From Dirofilaria immitis (taxonomy: Eukaryota > Nematoda > Chromadorea > Rhabditida > Onchocercidae): a stretch of DNA of 64,000 nt. The stretch covers positions 1,116,001 to 1,180,000 of the forward strand of contig JAKNDB010000107.1 of the NCBI GenBank assembly GCA_024305405.1. The letters run 5' to 3'. The translations under genes were made by a program, and so were the position numbers. Of the stretch, positions 36,601 through 49,884 are shown piece by piece (positions within the stretch are counted from its first letter, which is position 1; each line of letters opens with the position of its first letter). The notes below the pieces were generated by a model. The model searched no databases and was not told the origin of the DNA. It worked only from the letters and a program-made list of their open reading frames with translations.

Positions 36601-39600
36601 AATTTGCACATGTTTTTAAAGGATAAATTTAGCGCTTCAAAGCGTGATATAGTTGTTTGCGAAAAATCAGTACCATAGCGGCGTCCAAGGGCAAGACCAA
36701 CATCACCCTGAGTAAAACCTACAAACAACCAAATCCAATTCAAATCCAACAATTCTTAATTTCCAGCAAAATTCAGTCTAAAAAACAACAGTGCACTTAT
36801 AAATTATTCGAGAAAGGAATCAAAAATTTCCATTTTCTACTGATATAATCTCAGCAGATAATGTCTTCATGACAATCTACCAAGCTGATATTATAAAACC
36901 TTACCAAATTTAATTCGCTGCTTTTTAAATGTTTGGGCAAAATTTTCCAGCTCATCCAAATCGATTTTTCTTCCTTCGTAATTGCACGTGCTGCATTGTT
37001 CAGAGTCTAAAACTAGTATAGCAAATATCCGGTAAAAATTCGAGATTTACGGAAAAATTTTTCCTTTGAAAATTAAAAAGAAAATTCCGGGATAAAATTT
37101 AGTTCGCTAAAATTCTTATTTATAAAACTTCAATTTTCCTGATCATGTTGAGAATACTGGAAAAAAAAGATATATTAATAATTGCATGAATTATTCAAAA
37201 TAATGTGAAAAGAAGAACCTCTTCGTTTGCTCGTCTTTTCACGTTTAATTTTACATCATTAATTTTGCACCTTACTGCTTTATTCGATTGACGTTTTGCG
37301 TCACTCAACTGCAATGAATGTCTGATATTATACTAAAGCAAAAAAAAAAAAAAAACTGGCACGGATATTATGATAAAGATGGATTTGCAAAGCTTCGTTT
37401 TCGAACAAGTAATATGTAAAAGGTTAGAGAGAATGGTAATGAACAAAAGAAGTAGTTTATAAAAAAATTACACTACTTTTCATTACTTTTCGAAAAAAAT
37501 CCGCTGCAAGGATACAAATTTGGAGAAAATGACCATACAAATAATTAATTTATCATAAATCTTAGAAAATGACCAACATTCAGCATATTAACAACATTTT
37601 CACCAGCAGATGTTGCTCTACCATTGAATGAAGAACGATCCCCACATGTCGATCATGTTTTTATTAATTCCATCATCATCATCATTAAAGATGTTTGGAG
37701 CACTGGTTGTAACTATTTCGGCTGTAGCAGACGTTGATGGGACTGCAGATAATTTCGGCTTATGGCTGCTCATAATATCAACTGCTGTCATGTCATTATC
37801 GTTTGTCGATGTAATTCCTATAATTTTATCATATTTTTTGAAATTTAAATATCCATTTCTCTAAGAAGTAAACAAATTTTTATGCAATGAATTTTTATTT
37901 GTTTGTACTTTCTTTTGTGTATTTAAAAGATCATATATAAGCTCTCAACAAAATTTTGAAAATTCGAAAAATACATACAAATTTTTAGGCAAAGAAAAAA
38001 AAGGATTAAACCTAATAGATCACGTATCGTTCCTGCAGCTGTAGCAGCAGCAGCCGCTTCTAGAAGCAACATATTTGCATTTTGCTGCTGATCAACATTC
38101 AGTAAGCCTGTAAATCTTGCAAATGAAATGAATTCAAAAGAAACATTTCATAATAATAAATCGAATAGAATTTAAAATTAATGAATTTGAAAATAAAAAA
38201 ATTAATTTTGGTTCATATTAGAAATTAGACATGCAAAAAAATAAATAACATATTAATGAATTATGAGAAAATGCAAAGCAATCGAGTACACCTAATAGTT
38301 ATAAATAAAAATAAGGTGGAATTTGTGAAATGTTTAAAGAATTTTCATGCTATTCTTTTTTATAAATCGTTAACAGATCTATGAAAATATACAAATTGTT
38401 ACCCAAAATTTATTGTGTAATATCATTTCTTTGTAGAGAGAATTGAATAAGTTTATAGAAAAAAAGTGAGAAAGACAGAATGAAGAATAAAGCAAAAAAG
38501 AAGGTAAAGGAAGGATAAAGAAGCGAAGCTAAATTCTCAAACTTAGATATATATTTTTATTTATACGTTTTTGCGATTCTCAAAATGAAAATGAATCCGT
38601 CCGTAAGATTTAAATGTAAAATTCTCTGAATATAAACATTCTTCCCTGGATACTTTCATTAATGTTGTTCGTTTTTTTTTCAAAAATTTTTCTCCTAAGT
38701 GTTGATACAAATTATCTACGACTAAAAATCACTTCTCAGCTTGCACATTCTTAAATTCAATAAAATTTTTGGATGAAACACTATGAAATCTTTTGGGAAA
38801 TTTTTAAGCATTAAATTGTTCAGTTCAAAAAAAAAAAATTGTTAGACACGGGCAATTTATTGCTACATCGTTTATATAAAATCGGGCATTTCGCTTTTTG
38901 AAAATTTCCTTATAATCTAACAAAGTATTGCCTAAAAATAGTCAAAAATATATACTTCGGAACACCGTCTTGTTTTTTTTAAGGTTTATTGACTTACTGG
39001 GAAAGCATGAATTATTATCACAACCGCCCCATAAATGATACATTGCTTTAATTGTTAAAATTGTTGCTTTACTAATGATTATATACAAACTGCAGATTGC
39101 AATTTCTATTGCAGTCATTTAAGATATAACTTCTAGCAAAATTTGCATTCCGTCAAGTTTTAAATTAAAAAAAAAAACATTTTGTCAAAAATGTCTCCTT
39201 TACCAGATAAGTTGACAAAGGAAGAGATCATTATTATATAATTGCTATTTGCGGTAGCACAAAACCCTATTGAGCATATTAATGGATTATATCAACTATG
39301 TTACATTATTATTATGCCCGAAATTCAACACTTCAAGCAAGCAATTAGAAAAATTTTTTTTTTTTGCAATAATATATCCATTGAAAGCTAACATTAGGAA
39401 GATGTTATCTAATTAAAAATTTTAGCTAATAAATTTAATTTAACTTAATTTTGTTCGACTGTATGAATTTTTAATGTAACTGTTAATAGAAATAATAAAA
39501 GATATATATTAATTGTCACTAATATTAATCATAATAATAATCATTCATTAATATTTTTTTGCAGAAATATTTGAAATGATCAATAAGACAATTTTAGCTA

Positions 39601-42600
39601 ATACGCTTAACAAAAATATAACGAACATAGTTTAGTTTTTATTCAAAAAATATGAAAATACTACTATGCTATAGATGAAATGTTAATTACATGCGAATAA
39701 AAATAAAGCAGCGATGTAAAAGCAGTTAAACTTACATACCATCGTGAGTACAAGATGGTGACGTATTGGTTATTAATTCAACCGGTTGATTTAATAGCAG
39801 AGTTTCACATGCGGGTAGCATAGCTTTGTTTGCTGAAGGATGTGATAGTGTGATAAGCGGTCTTAATGTTTCATATTGTGGAGAGAGAGTTTCATGAATA
39901 TCCACGAATTCCACCGGTTCTGGTATCAATTCAGGAGCAATAGGTTCAACAAGATTGTAAGTTGTTTCCATATGTAATGAATCCGTTGATGAAATAGCCG
40001 TTGAATAAGCATCATCAATAAAAATTCGTGTTTCATAGATGTTACTGTAGTGTTCGATGATGAACTTGTTGTTTTTAATAACAAATCATGTTGCTCTATA
40101 ATAATTTACAAAACCCTTTACAATTTTAAGGATTCATGCATCCATTATTCCTTAAAAACCAATCCACTATAGCTAGTAGCCAGAATAAGCGTTGTTTCCA
40201 AACTTGCTTTTACTATGCATTTTCACTAAAAATGAGATTGCCAATCATTATGACTGGTTTACTTAAGGTGATGGTCGATTAAGAAACATGCAATTCGTAG
40301 GAATGGTTTTCTGAAGTTCATGCAGTTATCTTCACCGTGCAAAAACTATTATTCTACAAATAATCACCAAAATGCTGAGAAGTAACGAGAAAGTATGCAT
40401 TCCATACAAAAATGTTTCAAGCGAGGTCTAAGTTGCGATAACAAAATAAAAGATCACAGTAGCGGAAAATGAAGCAAGATGCAAGAATGGTAGTAGTACT
40501 ATGCAAGTTAAACATGCTCATCAACAGAAATATTTGTAATTTACAAAAATATTAATTGAACATACTGTCGGTAAGAGTTGAGGCGCATGGGACACCTAAA
40601 GAAGATGATAAGCCAGCAGATGAGAGAGATGCAAGCATTTCCGGAGTGATAAAGGCATTTGCTCCATCCGTCCCGGCAGCTACAAATATTATTTCTTGAT
40701 AACAACAATTTCAAAACTTTCAATTAGCAGCGTAAATGTCAAAGAAATTAATTTTATTGGAGCAATAAATGAGCATTAATAAATTTTGAAAATATCTAAA
40801 ATTAGAAATTTGCACATTATACATTTATAATTTAAAGCTTTAACTGATCAGTTTGAAATCTTCAATTTCAAAATTTAATCAAAACAAAGCAAGATGAGTA
40901 TGAAAACCCAGAGTGCTGACAAATGCAGATATAATTTAGAAACAAACATCAAATTCTTAAGAACTTGAAAAGAAGCAAAATAAACTTTGATTCGAGAAAT
41001 TTCACCTGCATTGGCCCAAAGAAAACTGTTCACCGCAGCGTTCAAGATCAAAACATTGTTCAGATTCGATATATTCGAACCATTCCGTTGATCCACAAAC
41101 TGTCCAGAAAACTTACCACTTTTCGCATCAGTCGTTTGTTGATATTTATTCGTCCTAAAATCCAATAAAAAAAAATTTGAAAACAAAAACCAGCATAGTA
41201 ATAGAAATTTCAAGTTTTACGTACTTCATATATATTTACTAGACATTTAATTCCTTTCGGTTTCTTCTTTCTAGCAAAGAAATATTTTTTAGTGCTTCCA
41301 CTATTCCTCGAGAATGAATTATTATCAAACTGAAGCCAAATAAAAGTTAATATAAGATGGTCATACAGTAAGGTGTTAGTTGCTAGTGCAGTCAAGACAA
41401 AAGTAACGAAAGAATGTTTAGATTATTTGTAAATATTCAGGAAATGCACAACAAAAAACAAAAAAATCCACTTTGGTATATTTGCAAAAAATTGGAATAT
41501 AGCTTATTTATTGATTTTAAATGCAGCACATTTCCTGAATGTCATTTTTATACCACCGCACACCATGCGCACTACTTTTATTTGCAGTCCTTCATTGCTA
41601 AATATAAGCAAATTGTCGAAACAAAGCACCTGTCCACTGAATTATCGGTAAGTGGAAATGAATTCTCGGTAATCTGCACATCCATAGCCTCAGTAACAGC
41701 CTTTGATGAACTCATGTTACGTTCAACAGGATTCATGGAGTCAGTAGCGTCAGTGACAATAAATGATTCCAGATTTTGTTGTTTTCCATTGATATCTTCT
41801 AATGACGATAAACTGTTTGACCGTGTATCTATCATCAGTGCGTCGGAAGCAGAAGAGATCGATGATGTTTCCCAATGTTCCGCTTTAGTTTCACCATTAA
41901 GGACCTCGTTATCATAATGCAAACTAAAAGATGTTAGTAGTGCACATATATATATATATATGAGATAAAATATGCAGAACGCAGATTATCTTGTGCAAAA
42001 ATGTTACTTTAGTATCCTCGTAAGTCAATGTAATACACAATAACATATTGCTAAACATTTATTTACTTATAAAAAGAATGTAAAAAAAAACTGCTTTCAA
42101 GTATTCTATCATTTTGCTCTATTGCTTTATAGTCTCTTTACCTTTCATACTTTAACAAATGATTTTTTCTCCACAAAAATTTTGCGTATGATTTTTAGAT
42201 CTACTGAATACTTTGTGCATATGATTTTAATTTAGATCTATTGAATTACTCACAAGCACTACTATATGCTACCATTTTCTAATTTATGATTTGTACAATA
42301 AACTCTTCCAGAACAAAAAATAATTGGTATTACTAATAAACACATATTTGCAACCTACAGATAGTTATATAAGGCAAGTTTTAAAGCAGAAGAGCTAAAA
42401 TATGAAAAATGGGAACATATTCTTGCCATGACATACATATTTGCTGCATTTGTTGCACTACACAAGTTTGCAGGTACGCATTTATCTGTAGTCGTTGATA
42501 ATAATCGTTGTAAATCGGTAGTATCCTTACAGAAATCAATTGATCCTGCTGCTTTTCCTTTCGTGTTGTTATTTACTGTAATATTAAAATATTATAAAAA

Positions 42601-44393
42601 TTTTCCATTATTTAATTGTTATTCAAATAATACAAACTTTCTATCGCATTACAACTATAATTCCAAACATATGTTTATTATCCGTTAATTTTCAAACTGA
42701 ATTTTTTTAACTATATATAATTCCTATATATAATTTATTAACTATATATAATTCCAAACATATATTTATTATCCGTTAATGCTTCAAATTGAATTTTAAA
42801 AATTATCAAACCTGAACCAAATCTGCAGCTCTTATTGATTGTGGTATTTCCTGAAAAATCTTCCAAAAGAAAAGTATCGTCATCAACAGCTTCACCGGTA
42901 TCAGCACTTATAACTACGGGCTGAAATTAAAAGAAAACTGGTATATAAGATAGTAAATTTTAATAACTTGAAAGAATTAATTAAATATCAAATATTTCAC
43001 CTCTTGCATAGTGCTTGGTCGCTTCTTTGGTAATGCTGGTTTGCGTTTGCACGATGATCTGGCGGTGCTGTTATCTGCTAAAAAAAAGGAAATGAATAAT
43101 CATTTATGTAATACTTGAAATATATAATATATCATCTATAGAATATGTAAGCTAAATGAATTTTACAAATATCCATTATTTGCTAATTCTCTAAGATCAT
43201 ATAAATATATCAAAAAAAAAAAATTACTTAATTTGAAAAAAATGTCATTAAAAATTTATGCTAGAAGATATATTAAATTAGAAAATAAAATATTATACTT
43301 AAAAATTTCCTTTATAATAATAAATTTCTTTTTTTTTTGAAAAATCAAAGAATTTTACGGCTTATTCGATAAATTAGGATAAGTTAATTTTACATTAAAA
43401 TTATGCTTTCTAATTCTGAAAAGTTTAACTTACAATTGTTAATAAAACAAATAATTCAAATTATCTTTCATCTTTTTACAAAAGCATCTCAAATGACTGC
43501 AGGAATGATGTGGGATTCGAACCCTTACTAACTAATGGTTGCCGCCGATCAAGGAGATTCCTTGGTGATATACTCCTACAGCTTAAAGCTGTACTCGTGC
43601 TTGCTTCAACATCAGACGTATCCGTCACCAATGTTTCCGCAGTTCCCGTTTTGAGTCCTCCTTCTTGCCGTTTACAAGCCGTAATCTACAATAAAAAAAA
43701 AAAAAAACCGAACGAAGAGCTTAAGTTGAAATTAAACAAATTCAAACTTCTTAGAATGCAAAAAGATTCAGAATAGTTAGTTAAATTTTTTTTTTTTTTT
43801 TAAATTATATTATTTAAAGATAGGAATAGATTATGACAACAATAAATAGAAGAGATTATAAATAGCAAATTGATATCCTGTAATTATGCCAAAAATAATT
43901 TGAATTACAAAATAGTAGTTTAGAATTTCTATAATAAAAACATCAAGAAAGAATCAATCATCATTCTGAAGTTTGACGATAGTTAACTAACAATGATATT
44001 ATCACATTTTCAATTGTTTTTAATCATCTGTATAATTAACGCAATGAGAAATATTATCACTGCGTTAATTGATAAAAAAATTTGTAAATGATATGAAAAA
44101 GAAAAATAATAATTTAAAATGTTAACGATACTTCTATAGGACATGCATTATCTAAACTGATAAAAAGGTTACGAATCCAAATAGCTTCTCGGTTAATTAG
44201 CATAAAATTTCATTTACCCTACGAAATTATCCATTTTAATAATTTGATTTTTGATCCTTCCCGGGCAATATCGGTACCAGATGGCTCTCTTTTATCATGA
44301 ATTTAATTATATGATTTGCATAAAAATGATATAAGAAATGATAGATCAAACTTGATATGAAGTAATTCCACCATTTGACACATCATCTGCCAT
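33635..44393 (-). CDS. ceh-18-like: POU-homeodomain transcription factor, CEH-18-like (class II type)
   Basis: Nuclear DNA-binding regulator. Exons (minus): 44393-44352, 43685-43529, 43077-43001, 42920-42812, 42575-42437, 41923-41630, 41154-41006, 40679-40566, [40044-39740], 38107-38012, 37006-36905, 36718-36495, 34247-33963, 33685-33635. Without the bracketed exon the sum is 1839 nt, 612 aa. The long N-terminus is low-homology, with a basic likely nuclear-localisation stretch ([12 protein letters not shown]) and an Ala-rich stretch. The POU-specific domain (about 406-478) has [31 protein letters not shown] and [19 protein letters not shown]. The POU homeodomain (about 552-611) has [29 protein letters not shown] and [15 protein letters not shown], and the protein ends one residue later. 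POU-specific sequence is closest to Oct1/2; NPRPDH in the homeodomain is what I associate with nematode CEH-18. An intron of 2.2 kb splits the two domains and carries a dispersed repeat. Orthology is from recall of the family, not a search. Confidence 0.88.
34800..35135 (+). repeat. Dispersed repeat, copy 2, in a POU gene intron
   Basis: Diverged copy of the element at 24850-25200, in the same orientation on the plus strand and therefore antisense to the POU gene. It keeps TGACCT-N10-AGGTCA (34832-34853, one arm mismatch) and TGACCTTGG (35091-35099). Confidence 0.85.
35136..36494. other. Rest of the POU gene long intron
   Basis: Lies between the POU-specific and homeodomain exons. No additional exon was recognised. 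Composition is less repetitive than the intergenic regions, with no tandem arrays, so it might contain regulatory sequence, but no specific site stands out. Confidence 0.4.
37625..37817 (-). CDS. Alternative exon of the POU gene, possible early C-terminus
   Basis: On the minus strand a strong 'attatag' acceptor leads into GA-ATT-ACA... The 1-nt-phase end of exon 38107-38012 (CTA TTA G) joins it in frame, giving ...[21 protein letters not shown]... and continuing open to a TAG at about 37625. The composition is clearly protein-like (Ser/Thr/Asp-rich, [19 protein letters not shown]). The next POU exon (37006-36905) needs one leftover nucleotide, and the only phase-correct donor inside this exon is a weak 'gtgctc'. 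The same upstream exon joins directly and in phase to 37006. It is therefore either an alternative last exon giving a protein without POU and homeodomain, or a cassette with a weak donor. Confidence 0.45.
39740..40044 (-). CDS. Alternative exon of the POU gene (exon 9)
   Basis: A 305-nt coding exon flanked by 'ctacag' and GTATGT. It encodes [16 protein letters not shown]... and [20 protein letters not shown]..., ending ...TSPSCTHDG. Its 5' end needs two leftover nucleotides, which exon 41923-41630 supplies and exon 40679-40566 does not. Its 3' end leaves one nucleotide, like exon 40679-40566, and both fit exon 38107-38012. It can thus replace exons 41154-41006 plus 40679-40566 but not follow them, unless a micro-exon or other donor exists. 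The replaced form would be 626 aa. Confidence 0.6.
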
Positions 44394-44430
44394 ATTTTCA
44401 CTGTTCTTTGATATGCCTTAAAAAATATAT
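44394..44430 (-). promoter_or_regulatory. Splice acceptor and 23-nt leader of the POU gene
   Basis: On the minus strand an AT run passes into TTTTTTAAG ending at 44417, and the ATG at 44393 follows 23 nt later. There is no visible upstream exon. It is a candidate spliced-leader acceptor. Confidence 0.4.
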
Positions 44431-44983
44431 ATATATATAGTGATATGATATGATAAGATTAAAGAGTAAGCGATAAATTGAAAATTTAGAAAAAAATTAA
44501 ATTTACAATATTTCGCATCATTCTGCAAAATAATTAAATCTTTCTCATCATATAAACATAAACAATTGTATCAAATATATCAATTATTTAACTGATAATT
44601 ATCTAACGTGCTATGATACAGATCTGATAAATAATAAAAAGCTAGAAAGGGGAAAAAAAGAAATGAATTTAATTAAATTGAAATATCAATATTAATATTC
44701 TTACTTTCTAGAATTAGATATTTTCAATAACTTCGTGATATATAAATGAGTTACGAATAAGATCGTTTGCGATTGATCATTTTACTTTTAGCGTTTTGCT
44801 TAAGTAACAATCGTAGCATTCAGATTTTATTTTAAATAACTCTACTCTTATATCATTGATAATATTGATAAAGTTAAAAAAAATAAATAAATAAAATATG
44901 AATCTTTGAATATCTGATAAGAATGAATGAATGTTTTTATCGTTTTGTAAAATTGTCGAAAAGAAGGCAATATAGAAAATGAT

Positions 44984-45024
44984 GTTAAAAAAATCGAAGA
45001 ATCTCTTTCTTCGATTTTTTTAAC
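44984..45024. terminator. Perfect hairpin with poly-T/poly-A arms
   Basis: Arms 'gttaaaaaaatcgaagaa' and its exact reverse complement, 18 bp each, with a 5-nt loop TCTCT. It resembles a transcription terminator in shape, but in a nematode genome such a meaning is not established; it may simply be a foldback repeat. Confidence 0.3.
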
Positions 45025-45673
45025 TTTTTAATTTTATCACAAAAATTTTCCATCGTTTTATTCATTCTCTCTCATCCCATAAAATACTTATCATTATAAG
45101 ATGATAAAAGATTAAGATAATTATGATTGTAGAAATTTTAGATAGAAATAACAATATCATTCATTGCTATAGAATCATAATATTTCATTAATGAATCGAA
45201 TTCATTTCTAAGATATAATTTTTGATTATATTATTAAAAAAAAAAATCTCAAAATCTAAAATAACCTTCTATGGTTCGTCCAACATTTGCATTTGTCGAT
45301 TCATTTCTCGAATTATTGTCTCGTGAATTATATTCAATAAACATACTTGACATTTTTGTTTTCTTGAATATAAATTTCGATAATTTTAATACTTCTCTCG
45401 TAGTTGTTTACATTCAGTTTTTTTTTTTTTTTTTTTTCTATTCCCGAATAAAAAAAAGAAAATATAGAAGGAATTGTTTCTTGTACAGGATCTTTCACTG
45501 CAAATTAATATAGATATAGAATAATGAAATAGAAAAGTTTTTCTTTTTTTTTTTAAATATTCGCCGAAATCGATACACATATTAATCTATTCTCTTATCT
45601 AAATTCTTTATACTATTTCATTTTCTTTACTTTATCGATAATCAATACTGCAATATTTGAATATATATATATA

Positions 45674-45701
45674 TCGAGACATATATATATATATGTCTCG
45701 A
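45674..45701. repeat. 28-bp perfect palindrome TCGAGAC-(AT)n-GTCTCGA
   Basis: Symmetric arms TCGAGAC and GTCTCGA flank an AT dinucleotide core of 14 bp. Confidence 0.9.
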
Positions 45702-45784
45702 CTACTCTCGAAATATTGCAATGATATTGAAAATTTGAGATTTCCTGAAGATTGCTAAATGATTCATTCATTCTTATATTACTT

Positions 45785-46205
45785 ATATTTATAACCTATT
45801 AAGGATATTTAGGTTAAACTTTTATTCAAGAAATGATTAATCCTAATTACACTTTCTATTAAGTAATATTGCTTATATTTATAACTTATCTAATTTTCGT
45901 TATTTTATCGATAATCCCTGAATATCTTAATAGATTATGACTTATTAAGAATATTCAGGTTATTCTTTATCCAAGAGATCATAACCTATTACGATATTCA
46001 GGTTATTCTTTTATTCAAGAGATGATTAGTCCTAATTGCACTTTCTATTAAGTATAATGATTCTGCTTATATTTATAATTTATTAAGTATATTCAGGTTA
46101 TTCCTTTATTCAACAGATCATAACCTATTACGATATTCAGGTTATCCTTTTATTCAAAAGATGATTAGTCCTAAATTACACTTTCTATTAAATATAATAA
46201 TTCTT
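45785..46205. repeat. Complex minisatellite
   Basis: Repeats of 'gatattcaggttattctttt', 'attcaagagatgattagtcc' and 'tacactttctattaagt' in changing combinations, with a unit of roughly 80-120 bp. Confidence 0.85.
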
Positions 46206-46889
46206 AATCAATAAGAAACGATAAAAAAAAATGATAAAGATATAGGAATAATTGAAGCTAATAATTGAAAAATTAAAATAAAAATTTAGGCAAAATAATA
46301 ATATAAAATAAAAATTTGAATATATGCAAGAAAATATTGAATTGATAAATTTGCAATTTCTAAATTTGCTTATAAAATTAATTATATAAAAAAATCTATT
46401 ACAAATTGGTATATTATTTTGTATACAATAATATTATGATAGTTTTTTTTTTTTGACTCAATGAAATACATTTAGCATTTTAAATTTAAACAATCATAAA
46501 ATGATAAAATTAAACGATCATAAAATCATAAAATCAAACTGCTATAAAATCATGAAATGAAAAATTAAAAAATTTCGGATGCATAATAATATGAGGAGTA
46601 AAAAAAAAAAAAAATAATGACAAATCGCTATTATTGAAATTATCGTTGTATTGATTGAAAATTTTTACTATTATTTTATAATCAAACATACGATAAAATT
46701 ACACTCGCTATGATTAAATTTAATCATGATAATTGAAATCAAAAAAAAGAAAAAAGAGAAAAACATGAAAAGTAAATAGAAAAATTCAAATGCATAGAAA
46801 AACATCATCGCAACTATTGAAATTATCATTTTTCAAAGTAAAAAAAATAAACTTTGCCATCTGTTCTAAAATATTTTTTATTTTCCAAT

Positions 46890-47330
46890 TTCATTATTTA
46901 GTCTATGCTATAATAAAGAGATTAATCTTGACCTATGAAATCACATATGATTTGCCATTTTAGGTCATTTTAAAATACGAAATAGTTAGTTAAATACTTA
47001 TAACATCAACAGCTTAAAAGAGAATTTAAAATAGCTCATTTCTATAACAAAGAGATAGTATCTTGACTTATGAAATCATATATGATTTGCGATTTCAGGG
47101 TTATTTTATACTTACAACATTTATTGCTTAAAAAAAAAGGATGTAAAATAGCTCATGCTATAGAAAAGAGATTGATCGGTAAAGGCTACATATAATTTAA
47201 TTTCATCTAGCTTAAAATAATATGTAAAATAGCTCATACTATAATAAAACGATTGATCTTGATCTATAAGATCACATATGATTTATCATTTCATGTTACA
47301 TAGTTAGTTATAGGAGAAAATTGAATACCT
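46890..47330. repeat. Minisatellite, roughly 100-130 bp unit, four diverged copies
   Basis: 'aaagagattaatcttgacct', 'atgaaatcacatatgatttg' and 'taaaatagctcat' recur at about 46905, 47045, 47160 and 47235 with substantial divergence. Confidence 0.8.
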
Positions 47331-48655
47331 ACGAGCATCATTCATCGTACAGATTAAAATACGATGCAAATAAAGAGAATGTGTTATTGTCGAGCAGCGT
47401 ATGCAAATATGTGTATAATATCGGTGATGATAAAGATAATGCTTGAATCTAACAGCTGTATACAACGAGAATATGTATATGTATATGTATGTGTATGTAT
47501 GTATGTGTATGTGTATATATGTATGTGTATGTATATATGCATAAGTGAAGTGTGTATGATAAGTGTATATGCAAGTTTATTTCCGCAGAACCAACAAAAT
47601 ATGCATAAAATTGATTCAGCCCCGTTCCATTCCAAAAAAAAAAAAAAAAAAAAGCATTATTACGTATATTTATGCGGAAAGGAAAAATTCATCATTCTGT
47701 CTTCTGGGTCCATTTCGAGAAGCTTAAAAAGGGAGGAGGGGAAAAAAAAGAGGAAAATCTCGAGAAGAGGAAATGAAGGAAGGACAAGAATAATGGCATA
47801 AGATGAAAGAAAGGTGGTCTACTGATTGATGAAAGAATATTAGCATATAGAAGCGCTAATCTTGTTAATATTACCTGATAATTAAGCAAAATTTGCAATG
47901 AATGATAAGCAATCATTACAATTTTCACCATATCAATCATCATATGTTAATATAATACTATCATGAAATATTGCAGTATTTACCGATGTAAATCTTGATC
48001 ACGACGATAGCAAATCAATCTAATGTAGTGAAAAAAAAAAAAAAAACGAGTTATTCCTTGTGAGAAGTGAACATATCGGGAAATGTGCATATTGCTCGAA
48101 AAACTGAAAGCCATCTGGTATATGTGATATTTAAGCATTGCAAATATTAATCGATGATCATATCAAGTCTTGATAGCATTTTTTCATTCTCGACAATATG
48201 ATGACTAATTTTAATAAATTTATGATTGCAACATCATTTGAAATTAATAAAATCGAAATGCTTCAATATATTATTCTCGAGAATATCATGTTGTTGTACG
48301 TTATGATTAAATGTTATGAATCAACAATAAAGCAATGAATGAAGAATAATTATAACTTCTAAAGGAAATATAATACTGATAAATAGAAGTTGATTCGAAA
48401 ATGATATTGATATCTCTAATATATATGTATCAGAGAAAATATAAGCTAGATGATCAACAAGCAATATAAGTATCAAGTAAGTTTAGATATTTAGATTGTT
48501 AGACAAGTAGCAAAAGGTGTACTTTTTGCAAACAAAATTGTAGAGCAGTTAAGAAGTAAAATAGCTGAGAAGCGATTGTGGAAAAAAAAGAGAAAATGAA
48601 ATGATGAGGAGCATAGTCGTTGAGAATTGATGAAGTAATAAAACGGAATTAAAGT
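47331..48655. other. Non-coding stretch with GTAT repeats
   Basis: GTATGT-type repeat at 47470-47540, poly-A at 47635-47653, and a purine-rich segment at 47720-47790. The open frame at 47364-47801 crosses these repeats and is not believable as a gene. The rest (47800-48650) shows no exon. Confidence 0.55.
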
Positions 48656-48659
48656 TTAA

Positions 48660-49385
<726 letters not shown>

Positions 49386-49880
49386 TGATTTAGCTATCGC
49401 TCGCCCTAAATGATAAACAAATCTCGTCTATAATACACACATACATATATATAATTTAAATGTAAATATAACGCAGTTTTAACAAAAGTGCAGCTTTTTT
49501 TTTTCCCCAATTCTAATTTATGTGGCATATATACACATTCTCTACCTAATACTTCATCAATTTCTACTATTTTCATTAATCTCGAAATCCCTAGATTACG
49601 ATAAAGTTTAAAATAGAAATTATACGAATTGCAATTATATCATTTTATCATTTTTGAAATAATCATAATAAAAGTGATAAATGTCATGATTATGATAATA
49701 ATCGTCTTATCATTATTTATTGCAATTATTTTTAATAATGACAAAGTAATGATGATAGATATCCTAATACGAATGATTACTGTTAGTAATACGGCCGACG
49801 ACAATGATGCTTTTACAAGGTTAAATTTTTTCACATTATATATATATATATCAGTTGCGCTTAAGGCAATATATCAGTCA
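49386..49880. other. Non-coding gap between microsatellites
   Basis: AT-rich unique sequence. Open frames on both strands are short and unsupported. Confidence 0.5.
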
Positions 49881-49884
49881 ATAT

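Larger units (their letters stand above)
44431..45780. other. Upstream flank of the POU gene
   Basis: Probable promoter-side region of the POU gene. It holds a perfect 18-bp-arm hairpin (44984-45024) and a 28-bp perfect palindrome with an AT core (45674-45701). An ORF at 45271-45513 ends in a poly-Phe run from poly-T and has no support. Confidence 0.45.

Noticed and set aside
37270..37310. Possible extra POU gene exon on the minus strand ([11 protein letters not shown] between an acceptor and GTAAGG)
   Set aside because: It needs phase 0 at both ends, which neither neighbour provides; its sequence is short and basic and may be chance.
37628..37864. 78-aa plus-strand open frame with hydrophobic segments
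   Set aside because: Shadow of the alternative POU gene exon on the minus strand, which has a phase-compatible acceptor.
41414..41917. 167-aa plus-strand open frame
   Set aside because: Opposite strand of POU gene exon 6, whose frame has matching splice sites and phases on both sides.
43505..43545. tRNA-like T-arm on the minus strand (GGGTTCGAATCCCAC)
   Set aside because: Only three base pairs form in the T stem, no matching acceptor stem or anticodon arm is found, and the segment overlaps the exon 2 donor of the POU gene.
47364..47801. 145-aa plus-strand open frame
   Set aside because: Crosses a GTAT repeat, a 19-A run and a purine tract; no family resemblance.
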